Source: Undibacter mobilis (lineage in GTDB: Bacteria > Pseudomonadota > Alphaproteobacteria > Rhizobiales > Xanthobacteraceae). From it: a DNA stretch of 64,000 bases. The position numbers were made by a program, and so were the translations under genes. Where the stretch lies: NCBI RefSeq assembly GCF_003367195.1, contig NZ_QRGO01000001.1, positions 2,466,501-2,530,500 of the forward strand, in the 5' to 3' direction. The notes under the pieces were generated by a model. It was not told the origin of the DNA. It saw nothing but the letters and a program-made list of their open reading frames with translations, and ran no database searches. Below, one piece after another: positions 34,026-43,320 of the stretch (position 1 is its first letter; each line of letters opens with the position of its first letter).

Positions 34026-36017
34026 ATGGGTATCTTCGGCGCACTCACCACCGCTGTGACGGGCATGCAGGCTCAGGCCTACGCCCTCCAGAACATCTCG
34101 GGCAACATCGCCAACTCGCAGACCACGGCGTTCAAGCGAACCGACACCAGTTTCACCGACCTGCTTCAGGACAACATCCCGTCGAAGCAGATTGCCGGCA
34201 ACACGGCCGCCCAGTCGCGCCAGACCAACACGGTGCAGGGCGACGTGCAGAACGCCTCGGTGCCGACCTTCATGGCCATCAACGGCGGCGGCTTCTTCGT
34301 GGTCGCAAAGCCGGACAGCTTCGCCGACGGACGTCCCAACTTCTCCGGCGTCGATCTCTACACCCGTCGCGGCGACTTCACACTCGACCAGAACGGTTAC
34401 CTTGTGAACGGCGCCGGCTACTATCTGATGGGTATTCCGGTCGACGCGACGACCGGCAACCTCGCCGGCAGCGTGCCGCAGATGCTCCAGTTCCAGAACG
34501 GCTTCCTGCCCGCGACGCCAACGTCCGAAATCAACTATCGCGCCAACCTGCCGTCCTATCCGAAGACCGTGAACGCCGATAAGTCCGTTCCGGGCTCGGA
34601 GCTTCTCAATCCGGCGAACTATTCCGCCAACCCGGTCAACGGCGCGCCGACGGTGGCGAAACTGACCGGCTATGGCGCGACGATTCTGCCGGATGCCGCA
34701 GCCGCGCTGACTGGCTCTGCGGACCTGTCGGCGTTGTCATCGGCCGGCGGCACGATCGAAATCAACGGCACGCCGATTGCGATCGCAGCCGCTGACAACG
34801 CCGCTGCCATTGTGACCAAGATCAACGCGGCGACCGGCACCACCAATGTCGGCGCCACGCTGGTCGGCAACAAGCTGGTTCTGACCGGTACCAATGCCAG
34901 CACGAACATTACCATCGGCGGCGGTTCGACCTTGTCCTTGCTGACCGAGATCGGCATGTCGGTCGGTACCACCAACGCGACGAACCTGCTGACGCAAGGT
35001 ATTGCGGCGGCTGGCCAGACACTGACCTTCAAGGTCGGCGCCAACCCGACGCTCACGGTCACCTTCGGCGCCGGCAATGTCGTGACACTTGCCGATCTGA
35101 ACGTGCAGTTGGCCACGCTCGTCGGCGGTACGGCCTCGGCCGACCCGGCGAACGGCAATATCACCGTCTCGGCCGCGAGCAACACCGATACGATCACGGT
35201 TGGCGGCACGGCGACGCCGCGCAACTTCGGTATCCGCACGATGTCGGCGTTGCCCTCCAACAGCACCGTGGTCGGTCAGGACCAGTCGACGTTCCTGAAT
35301 GAAAGCATCGCCGGCGGCGCCGTCACCGCCTATGACGTAGCCGGTTCGGCGGTGAACGTGCAGGTTCGCTGGGCCAAGGTGGATTCGAGCGCGCTCGGCG
35401 CCGGCCACACCGACAAATGGAACATGTTCTATCAGACCAATTCCAAAGCCACCGGCACGGCCGCGGCCTGGCAGAACACCGGCGTCGATTACGTGTTTTC
35501 CGCGAACGGCACGCTGACGCCGTCCATCAATGCCATCACGCTCAGCAATGTCACCATTGACGGCGTCAGCCTCGGCACGCTGCGTGTCGTTCACGCGACC
35601 GGCGGCGTCACCCAGTATTCCGACGCCAACGGCTCCGTGAAGGTCAACCAGATGGAGCAGAACGGCTTCGGCGCCGGCGAACTGAAAACCATCGCCGTGT
35701 CGGACAAGGGCCGCGTCACCGGCACCTATTCGAACGGCCGCACCATCGACCTTGCGGAAGTGACGCTGGCGAATTTCTCCGGCGCGAACGGCCTGAAGAA
35801 GCTCGATGGCGGCGCCTTCGCTGCCACAGCCGAATCCGGCACGCCGACTTACGGCGCGGCAGGCAAGATCGTGGGTTCGTCGCTAGAGGGCTCCAACACC
35901 GACATCGCCGACGAGTTCACCAAGCTGATCGTCACGCAGCAAGCCTACTCGGCGAACACCAAGGTGATCACGACGACGAACACAATGGTTCAGGACCTTC
36001 TGAACGTCATTCGCTAG
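34026..36017 (+). CDS. flgE: Flagellar hook protein
   Basis: A 663-residue protein with the conserved N-terminal MGIFGALTTAVTGMQAQAYALQNISGNIANSQT and the C-terminal TKLIVTQQAYSANTKVITTTNTMVQDLLNVIR that form the D0 coiled coil. The hook polymerises outside the cell as the universal joint. It is ~260 residues longer than enteric FlgE: residues ~210-410 are a Thr/Ala/Gly-rich surface insertion. GGAGAAGGA precedes the ATG. It is first in a flgE-flgK-flgL operon under a sigma-54 promoter. Confidence 0.95.
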   Translation: MGIFGALTTAVTGMQAQAYALQNISGNIANSQTTAFKRTDTSFTDLLQDNIPSKQIAGNTAAQSRQTNTVQGDVQNASVPTFMAINGGGFFVVAKPDSFADGRPNFSGVDLYTRRGDFTLDQNGYLVNGAGYYLMGIPVDATTGNLAGSVPQMLQFQNGFLPATPTSEINYRANLPSYPKTVNADKSVPGSELLNPANYSANPVNGAPTVAKLTGYGATILPDAAAALTGSADLSALSSAGGTIEINGTPIAIAAADNAAAIVTKINAATGTTNVGATLVGNKLVLTGTNASTNITIGGGSTLSLLTEIGMSVGTTNATNLLTQGIAAAGQTLTFKVGANPTLTVTFGAGNVVTLADLNVQLATLVGGTASADPANGNITVSAASNTDTITVGGTATPRNFGIRTMSALPSNSTVVGQDQSTFLNESIAGGAVTAYDVAGSAVNVQVRWAKVDSSALGAGHTDKWNMFYQTNSKATGTAAAWQNTGVDYVFSANGTLTPSINAITLSNVTIDGVSLGTLRVVHATGGVTQYSDANGSVKVNQMEQNGFGAGELKTIAVSDKGRVTGTYSNGRTIDLAEVTLANFSGANGLKKLDGGAFAATAESGTPTYGAAGKIVGSSLEGSNTDIADEFTKLIVTQQAYSANTKVITTTNTMVQDLLNVIR

Positions 36018-36057
36018 CAGGTCCAAGACGACGGCGGAATAGGAACGGCAGCCGGCC

Positions 36058-37923
36058 ATGAGTCTGTCACAGGCGCTGATCTCCTCGATTGCGGGATTGA
36101 ACACCACGCAGTCCAATCTCGCGCTGGTGTCGGCGAACGTCGCCAATGCCGGCACGCCGGGCTATGTCCGCAAGACGGCGAACCAGGTCGCCACCGCCGC
36201 AAATGGCACGGCGGTCGGCGTTCGCACGGTGTCGGTGCAGCGCGAACTCGACTCCTATGTCCAGCGGCAACTGCGGACGGAGAATTCGGGTGCGAGCTAC
36301 GCTTCGATCCGCGCCCAGTTCTACAACCAATTGCAAAGCGTCTACGGCCAGCCCGGCTCTGCAACCGCGCTGGATACGGTCTACAACAACTTCACGTCGT
36401 CGCTGCAGACTTTGGCATCGAGCCCCGACGACGCCTCGGCTCAGGCCGGCGTGGTCGGGACGGCGCGGCTCCTGGCCGAGCAGCTCAATTCGATGACCAG
36501 CCAGATCCAGTCGCTGCGCAATGCTGCCGAACTGGGTCTGTCGGACTCGGTCAGCCAGGCCAACGACGCGATGCAACACATCGCGAGTATCAACTCCCAG
36601 CTTTCTGGCGTTGGCACGATCGATTCGTCCGCCGCGCTGCTGCTCGACCAGCGAGATGCCTATATCGACAAGCTGTCGAAGCTGATGGACATCAATGTCG
36701 TCCCGGGCGACCGCAACCAGGTGACCGTCTTCACCAATTCCGGCGTGCAGCTTGTCAGCCGCACCGCATCGACCCTCGGTTTTGATGCCACGGGTTCGGT
36801 ATCGGCCAACACGACGTGGAACGCCGATCCGGACAAGCGCGGCGTCGGTACGCTGACGCTAACGTCAGCCAATGGCAGTACGGTCGATCTGATCCAGACC
36901 AACGCTATCCGCTCCGGCGAAATTGCCGGCTATTTGCAGATGCGCGATCAGGATCTGGTGCAAGCGCAGACTCAGCTCGACGCCTTCGCCGCCGTTATGT
37001 CCAGCGCGCTGTCTAATACGACCACGCAGGGCACGGCGGTCACGTCCGGCGCGCAGAGCGGCTTCGACGTCGATATCAGCGGGCTGTCCGCCGGCAACAC
37101 CATAACGATCAACTATACCGACGGCCTGACGCATACGCCGCGCACGCTGACGTTGATGCGGGTCGACGATCCGAAGGCGCTGCCGTTGCCGAACGACGCT
37201 ACGGCCAATCCGAACGATCGGGTGGTTGGCATCGATTTCTCCGGCGGCATGAGCACGGTCTTCGGACAGATCGCTTCCGCGATCAGTTCGACCGGCATGG
37301 TCGCCTCGAACCCGTCCGGTTCGACGCTTCGCATTCTCAACGACGGCCCCGGCAATATCGTCACCGTCAATGGCGTGTCCACGACCAAGACGGCGACAAG
37401 CCTCACCGGCGGCGGCAGCCAGATGCCGTTCTTCACCGATGGCTCGTCGGTCTATTCCGGCGCGATCGACGGCCGCGGTTCGCAACTGACCGGCCTGGCC
37501 GGGCGCATTTCGGTCAATGTGGGTTTGATCGCCAGCCCTTCCGCCTTGGTGAAATACACCTCCGGCGTGGCCTCCGGCGATTCGACGCGGCCGGATTTCC
37601 TGTACAAGCAGCTCAGCAGCAGCACCCAGCTTTTCCCGTCGGGCACCGGGATCGGCACGACGGCGGCGCCGTTCTCGGGCTCGATGTCGACCTATTTGCG
37701 TCAGGTGATCAGCGTTCAGGGTCAGAATGCCGATGCCGCTGCCAATCTCAAGCAAGGCCAGGACGTCGTGCAGAATGCGCTGCGGCAGCGCTTCGACGAT
37801 GCCTCGAGCGTCAATATCGATCAGGAAATGGCCAATCTCCTGACATTGCAGAACGCGTACTCCGCCAACGCCCGCGTGTTGTCCGCAGTCAAGGACATGC
37901 TCGATACGTTGATGAAGTTGTGA
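36058..37923 (+). CDS. flgK: Flagellar hook-associated protein 1
   Basis: A 621-residue hook-filament junction protein. The N-terminus SLSQALISSIAGLNTTQSNLALVSANVANAGTPGYVR and C-terminus LLTLQNAYSANARVLSAVKDMLDTLMKL are the terminal helices shared by axial proteins. It lies 40 bp after flgE and 7 bp before flgL in one operon. Its export chaperone is probably the FlgN-like protein at 42829-43320. Confidence 0.93.
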   Translation: MSLSQALISSIAGLNTTQSNLALVSANVANAGTPGYVRKTANQVATAANGTAVGVRTVSVQRELDSYVQRQLRTENSGASYASIRAQFYNQLQSVYGQPGSATALDTVYNNFTSSLQTLASSPDDASAQAGVVGTARLLAEQLNSMTSQIQSLRNAAELGLSDSVSQANDAMQHIASINSQLSGVGTIDSSAALLLDQRDAYIDKLSKLMDINVVPGDRNQVTVFTNSGVQLVSRTASTLGFDATGSVSANTTWNADPDKRGVGTLTLTSANGSTVDLIQTNAIRSGEIAGYLQMRDQDLVQAQTQLDAFAAVMSSALSNTTTQGTAVTSGAQSGFDVDISGLSAGNTITINYTDGLTHTPRTLTLMRVDDPKALPLPNDATANPNDRVVGIDFSGGMSTVFGQIASAISSTGMVASNPSGSTLRILNDGPGNIVTVNGVSTTKTATSLTGGGSQMPFFTDGSSVYSGAIDGRGSQLTGLAGRISVNVGLIASPSALVKYTSGVASGDSTRPDFLYKQLSSSTQLFPSGTGIGTTAAPFSGSMSTYLRQVISVQGQNADAAANLKQGQDVVQNALRQRFDDASSVNIDQEMANLLTLQNAYSANARVLSAVKDMLDTLMKL

Positions 37924-37930
37924 GGCTGAA

Positions 37931-39436
37931 ATGACAGTATCATCGATCAACGCGCGCTCGACGCAAATGCTGCAGTCGCTGGTGAGCCTGCGCTCCCAAC
38001 TCGACGACCTCAACCGGCAAATCAGCACCGGCAAGAAATCCGACACTTATGCCGGCCTGGGCGTGCAGCGTGGGGTTTCGATTACCTTGCGCTCCCAGCT
38101 TGCCGCGATCGAAAGTTATGATGCCAGCGGCCAGACCGCGTCGACGCGCATCAATCTTGCCCAGACGGCCCTGACCAGCATGGCCAAGGTCGTCAGTGAT
38201 ACCAAAGCGGCGATGTTCCAGGCTACGAATGTCAGCGGTGTCGGCGGCGCCAGCCAGGTGCAGAGTTCGGCCAAGTTTTCGCTCGACGAATTGACGGGAC
38301 TTCTGAACACCCAGGTTGGCGGCCGTTACATCTTTGCCGGCAAGCAGACGGACAAGCCTGCGGTTGAGAGTTCCAGCAACATTCTCAACGGCGACGGCGC
38401 GCGCGCCGGACTGGTGCAGATCATCAATGAACGCAAACAGGCCGATCTTGGTTCGGATGGCCTGGGGCGTCTCGATGTCACCAACCCGACCTTGTCGTCG
38501 CTCAACATCGCCGAAGAAGCCGTTTCGCCGTTCGGCTTCAAACTGGCGTCGGTCACGTCCAACCTCACAAACGTCGTGGTCAACGGTCCGACTGGCTCGC
38601 CGGCGACGCTCGACGTCAATCTCGGCAGCGGCAATCCCAACGATGGCGAAAGTCTGACGGTAAGGCTGACCCTGCCGGACGGCACCAGCACCAGCGTGAC
38701 GCTGAAGGCGACAACGGCTTCGCCTGCCGGCCCAGGTCAGTTCACCATCGGGACGTTGCCGAGCGACACCACGGCCAACCTGACAACGGCGTTGACCGCG
38801 GCACTCAAGAAAGCTGGTGGCACGGAATTGACGGCCGCTTCGGCTGTGCAGGCTTCCAACGAGTTCTTCAATGCCGATGCCAATCACCCGCCGGTGCGCG
38901 TCGATGGTCCGCCATTCGACAGCGCGACGGCCACAAAGCTCGGCTCGTCAGCCGATACCGTGATCTGGTACACCGGCGATGCCGGCAGCGACCCGGCGCG
39001 CCAAACCGCTACCGCGCTTGTCGATCCGACGCTGTCGGTTGGCTACGGTGTGCGGGCCAATGAGCAGGGTTTGCGCTCGGTGGTGCAGAATGTCGCAACG
39101 CTGGCTGCGGTGTCGATCTCGTCGACCGATCCCAATGGCGTCGATCTCAGCCAGGCGCTCAATACGCGGTTGACCGCCGGGCTCAACGGCAAGCCTGGCG
39201 ACCAGAAGCTGTCGGATGTCACCACCGATCTGGCGAACGCGCAAATCTCGATCAACTCTGCCAAATCGCGGCACACGCAGCAGAACACGACGCTTCAGGA
39301 ATTCCTCACCCAGATTGAAGGCGTGTCGGACACCGAAGTGGGCGCCCAGATCCTTGCGCTGCAAACGCGCCTTCAGGCCAGTATGCAGGTGACCGCGATG
39401 ACCTATCAAACCAGTCTGGTGAACTATTTGAAGTAA
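37931..39436 (+). CDS. flgL: Flagellar hook-associated protein 3
   Basis: A 501-residue flagellin-like junction protein. The N-terminal SSINARSTQMLQSLVSLRSQLDDLNRQISTGKKS and C-terminal VGAQILALQTRLQASMQVTAMTYQTSLVNYLK match FlgL. It is longer than the enteric protein (~317 residues) owing to a central domain of ~180 residues with Thr/Ser-rich sequence. It ends the flgE operon, followed by a strong terminator. The TGA of flgK is 7 bp upstream. Confidence 0.92.
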   Translation: MTVSSINARSTQMLQSLVSLRSQLDDLNRQISTGKKSDTYAGLGVQRGVSITLRSQLAAIESYDASGQTASTRINLAQTALTSMAKVVSDTKAAMFQATNVSGVGGASQVQSSAKFSLDELTGLLNTQVGGRYIFAGKQTDKPAVESSSNILNGDGARAGLVQIINERKQADLGSDGLGRLDVTNPTLSSLNIAEEAVSPFGFKLASVTSNLTNVVVNGPTGSPATLDVNLGSGNPNDGESLTVRLTLPDGTSTSVTLKATTASPAGPGQFTIGTLPSDTTANLTTALTAALKKAGGTELTAASAVQASNEFFNADANHPPVRVDGPPFDSATATKLGSSADTVIWYTGDAGSDPARQTATALVDPTLSVGYGVRANEQGLRSVVQNVATLAAVSISSTDPNGVDLSQALNTRLTAGLNGKPGDQKLSDVTTDLANAQISINSAKSRHTQQNTTLQEFLTQIEGVSDTEVGAQILALQTRLQASMQVTAMTYQTSLVNYLK

Positions 39437-39483
39437 GCGGCTGAAGCCCGCTTCATGACCGTGAAGCGCCGGCTGGCGACATG

Positions 39484-39515
39484 AAAAAAGCCGCGGCCCT
39501 GGCCGCGGCTTTTTG
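39484..39515. terminator. Bidirectional terminator between flgL and flaF
   Basis: The stem AAAAAAGCCGCGGCC / GGCCGCGGCTTTTT has a two-base loop. It serves both the flgE operon and the convergent flbT-flaF operon. Confidence 0.95.
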
Positions 39516-39536
39516 TTGTCTGGCGCTGGGAGCGGC

Positions 39537-39902
39537 TCAGGCGCGGCCGAGCAGACCGGCGGCGAGTTCGCGGTTGATGGTGATGAGCGAGCCAAGCTTC
39601 TCCGGCTTCGGATCGTCCATGACCTCAACGGTCTGCTTCATGACGAAGATGCCGATGTTGGCAACGTTCTGGCGCAGCTGAGCCGGGAGCGGATTTTCCG
39701 GGCGGGTGACCGATGCCATTAGCACGGTCCAGAGCTTGCGGTTGTTCAGCAGGGCCGGAGCGAGATCGAACTTCTTGGATTCCCATTCGTCGCGCACGGA
39801 TGCGAGCTGCTGTGCGGCAAACAGAAGCTTATCGGCCTCTGTCTCGCGGGGCGTCGCCACCTGTTTGGCGACTTTTCCGTACACTTGCGCCGCGTGCGTC
39901 AT
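39537..39902 (-). CDS. flaF: Flagellin synthesis regulator FlaF
   Basis: A 121-residue protein typical of alphaproteobacteria (YGKVAKQVATPRETEADKLLFAAQQLA). In Caulobacter and Brucella FlaF promotes flagellin secretion or translation and opposes FlbT. It overlaps the end of flbT by ~74 bp in another frame. GGAG is 7 bp before the ATG. It sits between the hook-junction operon and the flagellin gene, as in many relatives. Confidence 0.9.
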   Translation of the reverse strand: MTHAAQVYGKVAKQVATPRETEADKLLFAAQQLASVRDEWESKKFDLAPALLNNRKLWTVLMASVTRPENPLPAQLRQNVANIGIFVMKQTVEVMDDPKPEKLGSLITINRELAAGLLGRA

Positions 39903-40275
39903 TCATCAGCTCCTGCTCGTACTGAATCAGCTGTTTTGCCTGCTTCAATGCTTTGTAGAGGTCGCCCGTTAAGATATGATTATTGATGATCTCTATGTGC
40001 TTCCAAGTACTTGGCGCCGCCTGGGTAATGTCGCGCACGAGCGTGAAATACGTGGCGTGGTGGTCGCTCGGCGTGCGCGAGGTGTACATGAACAGGACGG
40101 CCAGATAGATCTGTTTGGCGACGGTATCCGCCTGCTCCAACGTCATAATGTCCTTCTCCCGCAGGATCGGCGCCTTGCCGTCGATCAGGAAGGTCGTGCG
40201 CCGGTCCGAATTGGTGATGACGCATTCGCCAATCAGAATGCGCTCGCCGGGCTTTAATTCGACTTTGAGGGGCAT
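39829..40275 (-). CDS. flbT: Flagellin mRNA regulator FlbT
   Basis: A 148-residue protein beginning PLKVELKPGERILIGECVITNSDRRTTFLIDG, the FlbT signature. FlbT binds the 5' untranslated region of flagellin mRNA in Caulobacter and controls its stability or translation. CGGAG precedes the ATG. The last ~25 residues (after MNDARG) are in the overlap with flaF and are basic, so the overlap is real coding on both frames or a slightly extended C-terminus. It is just downstream of the flagellin terminator. Confidence 0.92.
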   Translation of the reverse strand: MPLKVELKPGERILIGECVITNSDRRTTFLIDGKAPILREKDIMTLEQADTVAKQIYLAVLFMYTSRTPSDHHATYFTLVRDITQAAPSTWKHIEIINNHILTGDLYKALKQAKQLIQYEQELMNDARGASVRKSRQTGGDAPRDRGR

Positions 40276-40302
40276 GACGGCTCCGAATCTGCATGTGAGA
40301 TC

Positions 40303-40345
40303 GCGCTATTATAGCGTCTGACTGGTATCGCTTTATACTAAGGCC
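40303..40345 (-). promoter_or_regulatory. Possible promoter of flbT-flaF
   Basis: Between the flagellin terminator and flbT the minus strand has a perfect TATAAT-type -10 (within CGCTATAATAGCG). No clear -35 matches it at 17 bp. The call is tentative. Confidence 0.35.
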
Positions 40346-40353
40346 AAAAGAAA

Positions 40354-40377
40354 ACGGCGGGGCCGAGGCCCCGCCGT
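40354..40377 (-). terminator. Terminator of the flagellin gene
   Basis: The perfect stem ACGGCGGGGCC / GGCCCCGCCGT has four or more A on the left, a T tail on the minus strand. It lies 28 bp past the flagellin stop. Confidence 0.93.
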
Positions 40378-40404
40378 TCCGCCAAGACGTGGATCTTGTC
40401 GCTC

Positions 40405-42570
40405 TTACTGGAAGAGCTGGAGCACCGCCTGGTCGGCCTGCGAGGCCATCGACAGCGCCGTGGTGGACAGCGAGCGACGGGTCTGCAGGGCCAGCAGGTT
40501 GGCGCCTTCCTCGTTGGTGTCGGCGAGAACGAGCTTGTCCGCGCCGGTCTGCAGGGTGTTGATCATCGACTTGGTGAAGGTCTGACGATTCTGCACCGCC
40601 GACAGGTTCGAACCGAACGACGAACCCTGCGAACGCAGCGTCGACAGCGCGCCAGTCAGCGTGCTGAGCACCGAGTTGATCGAGGTGTTCGAGTCGAAGT
40701 CCGAGTTGGTGGCCGAGTTGATCCCGAGCGCGACGCTGGAGATCGACAAGGTGTTGCCGTTCGCGTCCTTGGCCTGGATGTTGATGGCCGAGGAGCCGGT
40801 TTCGTTCAGCGTCAGCTTCAGGTTGTCGCCCGACAGCAGGTTGATGCCGTTGTAGGACGCGTCGCCCGCGTACTTGTCGAGCTGGTCGCGCAGCGTGTTG
40901 AACTGCTGAACGAGGCCCTTACGGACGCTGTTGCCGCCGATGGTCTGGGTGTTGGCACCACCGGTACCACCGTTAACCTGGCTCGACGTGGCGCCGACGA
41001 CCGTGAGGTCGGACAGCGACAGGTTGGTGATGCGCAGGTTACCGTTGTCGTTGGTGGCCTTCACCTTGCCGGTCAGCGAGCTGTTGCCGTTGATCGAAGC
41101 GACGAGCTGGTCGACGGTCTTGACCGCCGCAACGCCGGCGGCGGTGCCGGTGTTGGTCAGAGTGCCGCCGAACAGCGAGGCAGCGTCCGTGCCGCCGAGG
41201 GTCAGCTGCGTGCCCTGCGCCGTGATTTCACGGATGCCGAGCTTGCCGCTGTCGTCGAAAGCCTGGAACTTGCTGTTCACGCCCGAGAGCTGCGCGTTGA
41301 CGCTGGTGACCGCGGCAGCGAGGCCCGTACCGGCGGCGATCGTGACGGCTGCACCGTTGACGGTGAACTCGTACGGATCGGCCGGGGTGCCGTAGCTGGT
41401 CGTGGTCGTCGAGCCAAGGCCGAGGCCGGTGACGTTGTTCGCCACGGCGCCGTTGCTGGTCTGCGTCGTGGTGCCCAAGCCCATACCAGCGGCAGTCGCG
41501 CCGCCGGCGTTGACCGGAGCGGCCTGGTTGCTGATGATCACGCTGTTCGAACCATCGGCCTTACCAGTGATGGTGATGCCGGTGGTGCCGCTGACCGTGA
41601 ACGCGCCCGCGCCGTAGTGCGTGTCGAGTTGGCTCTGGATCGCAGCGCGAGCGTTCGCGGCGCTGCTGCCCTGGGCCTGGGTCAACGTGATGGCATGCGT
41701 CGTCGTGCCATCGTTGAAGTCGAACGAGTAGGTATCCGCACCGGTCAGACCGGTGAACGCACCACCCGCGAAGGTCGCCTGCGTCGCAGCAGCGCCGGTA
41801 CCGGCCTGGTTGCTGATGACGACGTCGTTGGTGCCGTCGGCCTTGCCGGTGATGCTGAAGCCGGTACCAGCGGTGTTGTTGCCGACGGTAAAGGCGCCAG
41901 AGCCGAAGCGGGCGTCGAGCTGAGCCTGGATGGAGGTCTTGGCGTGGGCCAGCGTGTCACCCGACTGGGTGCCGGTGGTGGCCGAAGTCAGGGTGATGTC
42001 CTGGCCGTTGACCTTGAACGTATAGGTCGAGGCGCCGGACAGGCCGTAGAACGCACCGCTTTCGACCGACGACGGATCGGCGACGCTCGGGGCGAGGTAG
42101 TTGGCCGAGGTCGACAGGGTCGACTGCGTGCCGGCAGTAGCAATGCTGTTGACCGCGACGTTGACGGCGGTGGTGCCGACAGCGCCGCCGGAGATGGTCA
42201 GGTTTTTGACCGAACCGGTGCCGATCGTGGTCGAGTCGATCGAGTACGAGGCGGACTGCCAGTTCGAGTCCTGGAGGGCCTGGTTCAGGGTCGACTGCAT
42301 CGACTGCACGGTCGACGTGATCGAGGTCAGACCGTTGTTCGCCGCCTGGATGGTCTGAATGCCGTTCGACATCGAGTCGAGCAGCGAGTTCAGATCGCCG
42401 GCGCGGCTCTGCAGCGACTGCGACGTGAAGAAGCTGATCGGGTTGTCGAGAGCGGAGTTGACCTTGTTACCGGTCGCAAGGCGGTTCTGGGTGGTCTGCA
42501 TCATGTCTGCCGTGCTCTGCAGAGACAGCAGGTTAGCCCGCACGCCGGCGGACAGGGTGACGTTATTCAT
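40405..42570 (-). CDS. fliC: Flagellin
   Basis: A 721-residue filament protein. N-terminal D0/D1 (MNNVTLSAGVRANLLSLQSTADMM) and C-terminal D1/D0 (TNEEGANLLALQTRRSLSTTALSMASQADQAVLQLF) are conserved. Residues ~110-560 are a variable surface domain rich in Thr, Ser, Gly and Ala, containing a duplicated ~95-residue module at 172-360. This is much longer than common rhizobial flagellins (~320-400), so the filament should be thick or decorated. AAGG precedes the ATG. A second flagellin copy is not in the window. The gene lies upstream of flbT-flaF, its post-transcriptional regulators. Confidence 0.93.
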   Translation of the reverse strand: MNNVTLSAGVRANLLSLQSTADMMQTTQNRLATGNKVNSALDNPISFFTSQSLQSRAGDLNSLLDSMSNGIQTIQAANNGLTSITSTVQSMQSTLNQALQDSNWQSASYSIDSTTIGTGSVKNLTISGGAVGTTAVNVAVNSIATAGTQSTLSTSANYLAPSVADPSSVESGAFYGLSGASTYTFKVNGQDITLTSATTGTQSGDTLAHAKTSIQAQLDARFGSGAFTVGNNTAGTGFSITGKADGTNDVVISNQAGTGAAATQATFAGGAFTGLTGADTYSFDFNDGTTTHAITLTQAQGSSAANARAAIQSQLDTHYGAGAFTVSGTTGITITGKADGSNSVIISNQAAPVNAGGATAAGMGLGTTTQTSNGAVANNVTGLGLGSTTTTSYGTPADPYEFTVNGAAVTIAAGTGLAAAVTSVNAQLSGVNSKFQAFDDSGKLGIREITAQGTQLTLGGTDAASLFGGTLTNTGTAAGVAAVKTVDQLVASINGNSSLTGKVKATNDNGNLRITNLSLSDLTVVGATSSQVNGGTGGANTQTIGGNSVRKGLVQQFNTLRDQLDKYAGDASYNGINLLSGDNLKLTLNETGSSAINIQAKDANGNTLSISSVALGINSATNSDFDSNTSINSVLSTLTGALSTLRSQGSSFGSNLSAVQNRQTFTKSMINTLQTGADKLVLADTNEEGANLLALQTRRSLSTTALSMASQADQAVLQLFQ
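41491..42057 (-). repeat. Tandem duplication in the flagellin variable domain
   Basis: Residues 172-268 and 270-360 align: GAFYGLSGASTYTF / GAFTGLTGADTYSF, SIQAQLDARFGSGAFTV / AIQSQLDTHYGAGAFTV and ITGKADGTNDVVISNQA / ITGKADGSNSVIISNQA. The copies are diverged, so this is an old duplication. Confidence 0.85.
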
Positions 42571-42693
42571 GTGTATTCAACCTTTCTGGTTTGCCATTCT
42601 GGCGGTCGAGCACAAGCCGGCCTTCGGCGGCATGCGCGTCGATACCGAACCTCGCACGAAGTGCGTAACGGATCGTAAAAGCGGGTGGTTAAC

Positions 42694-42708
42694 CGGCTAA
42701 TACTGCCG
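42694..42708. promoter_or_regulatory. Enhancer-like palindrome upstream of flagellin
   Basis: CGGCTAATACTGCCG differs by one base from CGGCA-N5-TGCCG. It lies 124 bp upstream of the flagellin ATG. I could not find a properly spaced sigma-54 -24/-12 pair between it and the gene. Confidence 0.45.
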
Positions 42709-42828
42709 GAAAATCAAAGCTAAAATTGATGCCGTGTTTCTTCACGACCCACTAACTTATCTTAAAAATACGTACCTTCCGGCCCGGGAAAACCGTGCCA
42801 ATTCCGGCGTGCGGTCCGGTGTTTTAAA

Positions 42829-43320
42829 TTACAGCGAGCGACTGACCGACAGAGGCTGCGCCGCGCTCGGTGGCGGCTGGTTGGCTCGGCCATTGGCCCC
42901 GTAAGTCGAGGGCGCTTGCTTGCGGGCAAGTTCGCCCGATACGCCGCGAATGATGCCTTCCGATACCGCGTGAGCGGTCGCGAGCACCGTCAAATTCGTC
43001 TGCAGGAGGCTGCGGAACGACTCATGGCGCGCCTCCAGGCGCTCGAGCGCACCCGGTAACGAAGCGGCAACCATTGTGGCAGAGGCGCGCAGTCGTTCGC
43101 TCTCGGCGGCGAAAGCGCGCGCGAGTTCGACTTTCTCCTCGTCGAGTTCGACCGCCGCCCGCAATTGGCCGGATCGGACGCGTGCGGTTTCTTCCGTGAC
43201 CAGCGCTGCGAGGCGGTCCATCAACGTGTTGAGCCGGGCGACCGCGCGTTCGGCTTCCTCGGCGTTCTTGATCGGCGCCGGTTGCGGTGCAGGAGTTGCA
43301 GCTCGAAACGGAAGCGTCAC
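42829..43320 (-). CDS. FlgN-like flagellar export chaperone
   Basis: A 163-residue protein, largely helical (AEEAERAVARLNTLMDRLAALVTEET...LDEEKVELARAF...ASLPGALERLEARHESFRSLLQTNLTVLATAHAVSEGIIRGV). FlgN-type chaperones escort FlgK and FlgL to the export gate. Its start is a GTG at 43320 that overlaps the TGA of the flgJ-like gene by four bases, showing tight coupling in flgI-flgJ-flgN. The C-terminal ~35 residues are proline-rich. The assignment rests on shape and context. Confidence 0.75.
   Translation of the reverse strand: MTLPFRAATPAPQPAPIKNAEEAERAVARLNTLMDRLAALVTEETARVRSGQLRAAVELDEEKVELARAFAAESERLRASATMVAASLPGALERLEARHESFRSLLQTNLTVLATAHAVSEGIIRGVSGELARKQAPSTYGANGRANQPPPSAAQPLSVSRSL

Noticed and set aside
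40396..42678. 760-residue open frame on the plus strand opposite flagellin
   Set aside because: Flagellin on the minus strand is certain. The plus translation is Arg/Gly/Val-rich without domain pattern.
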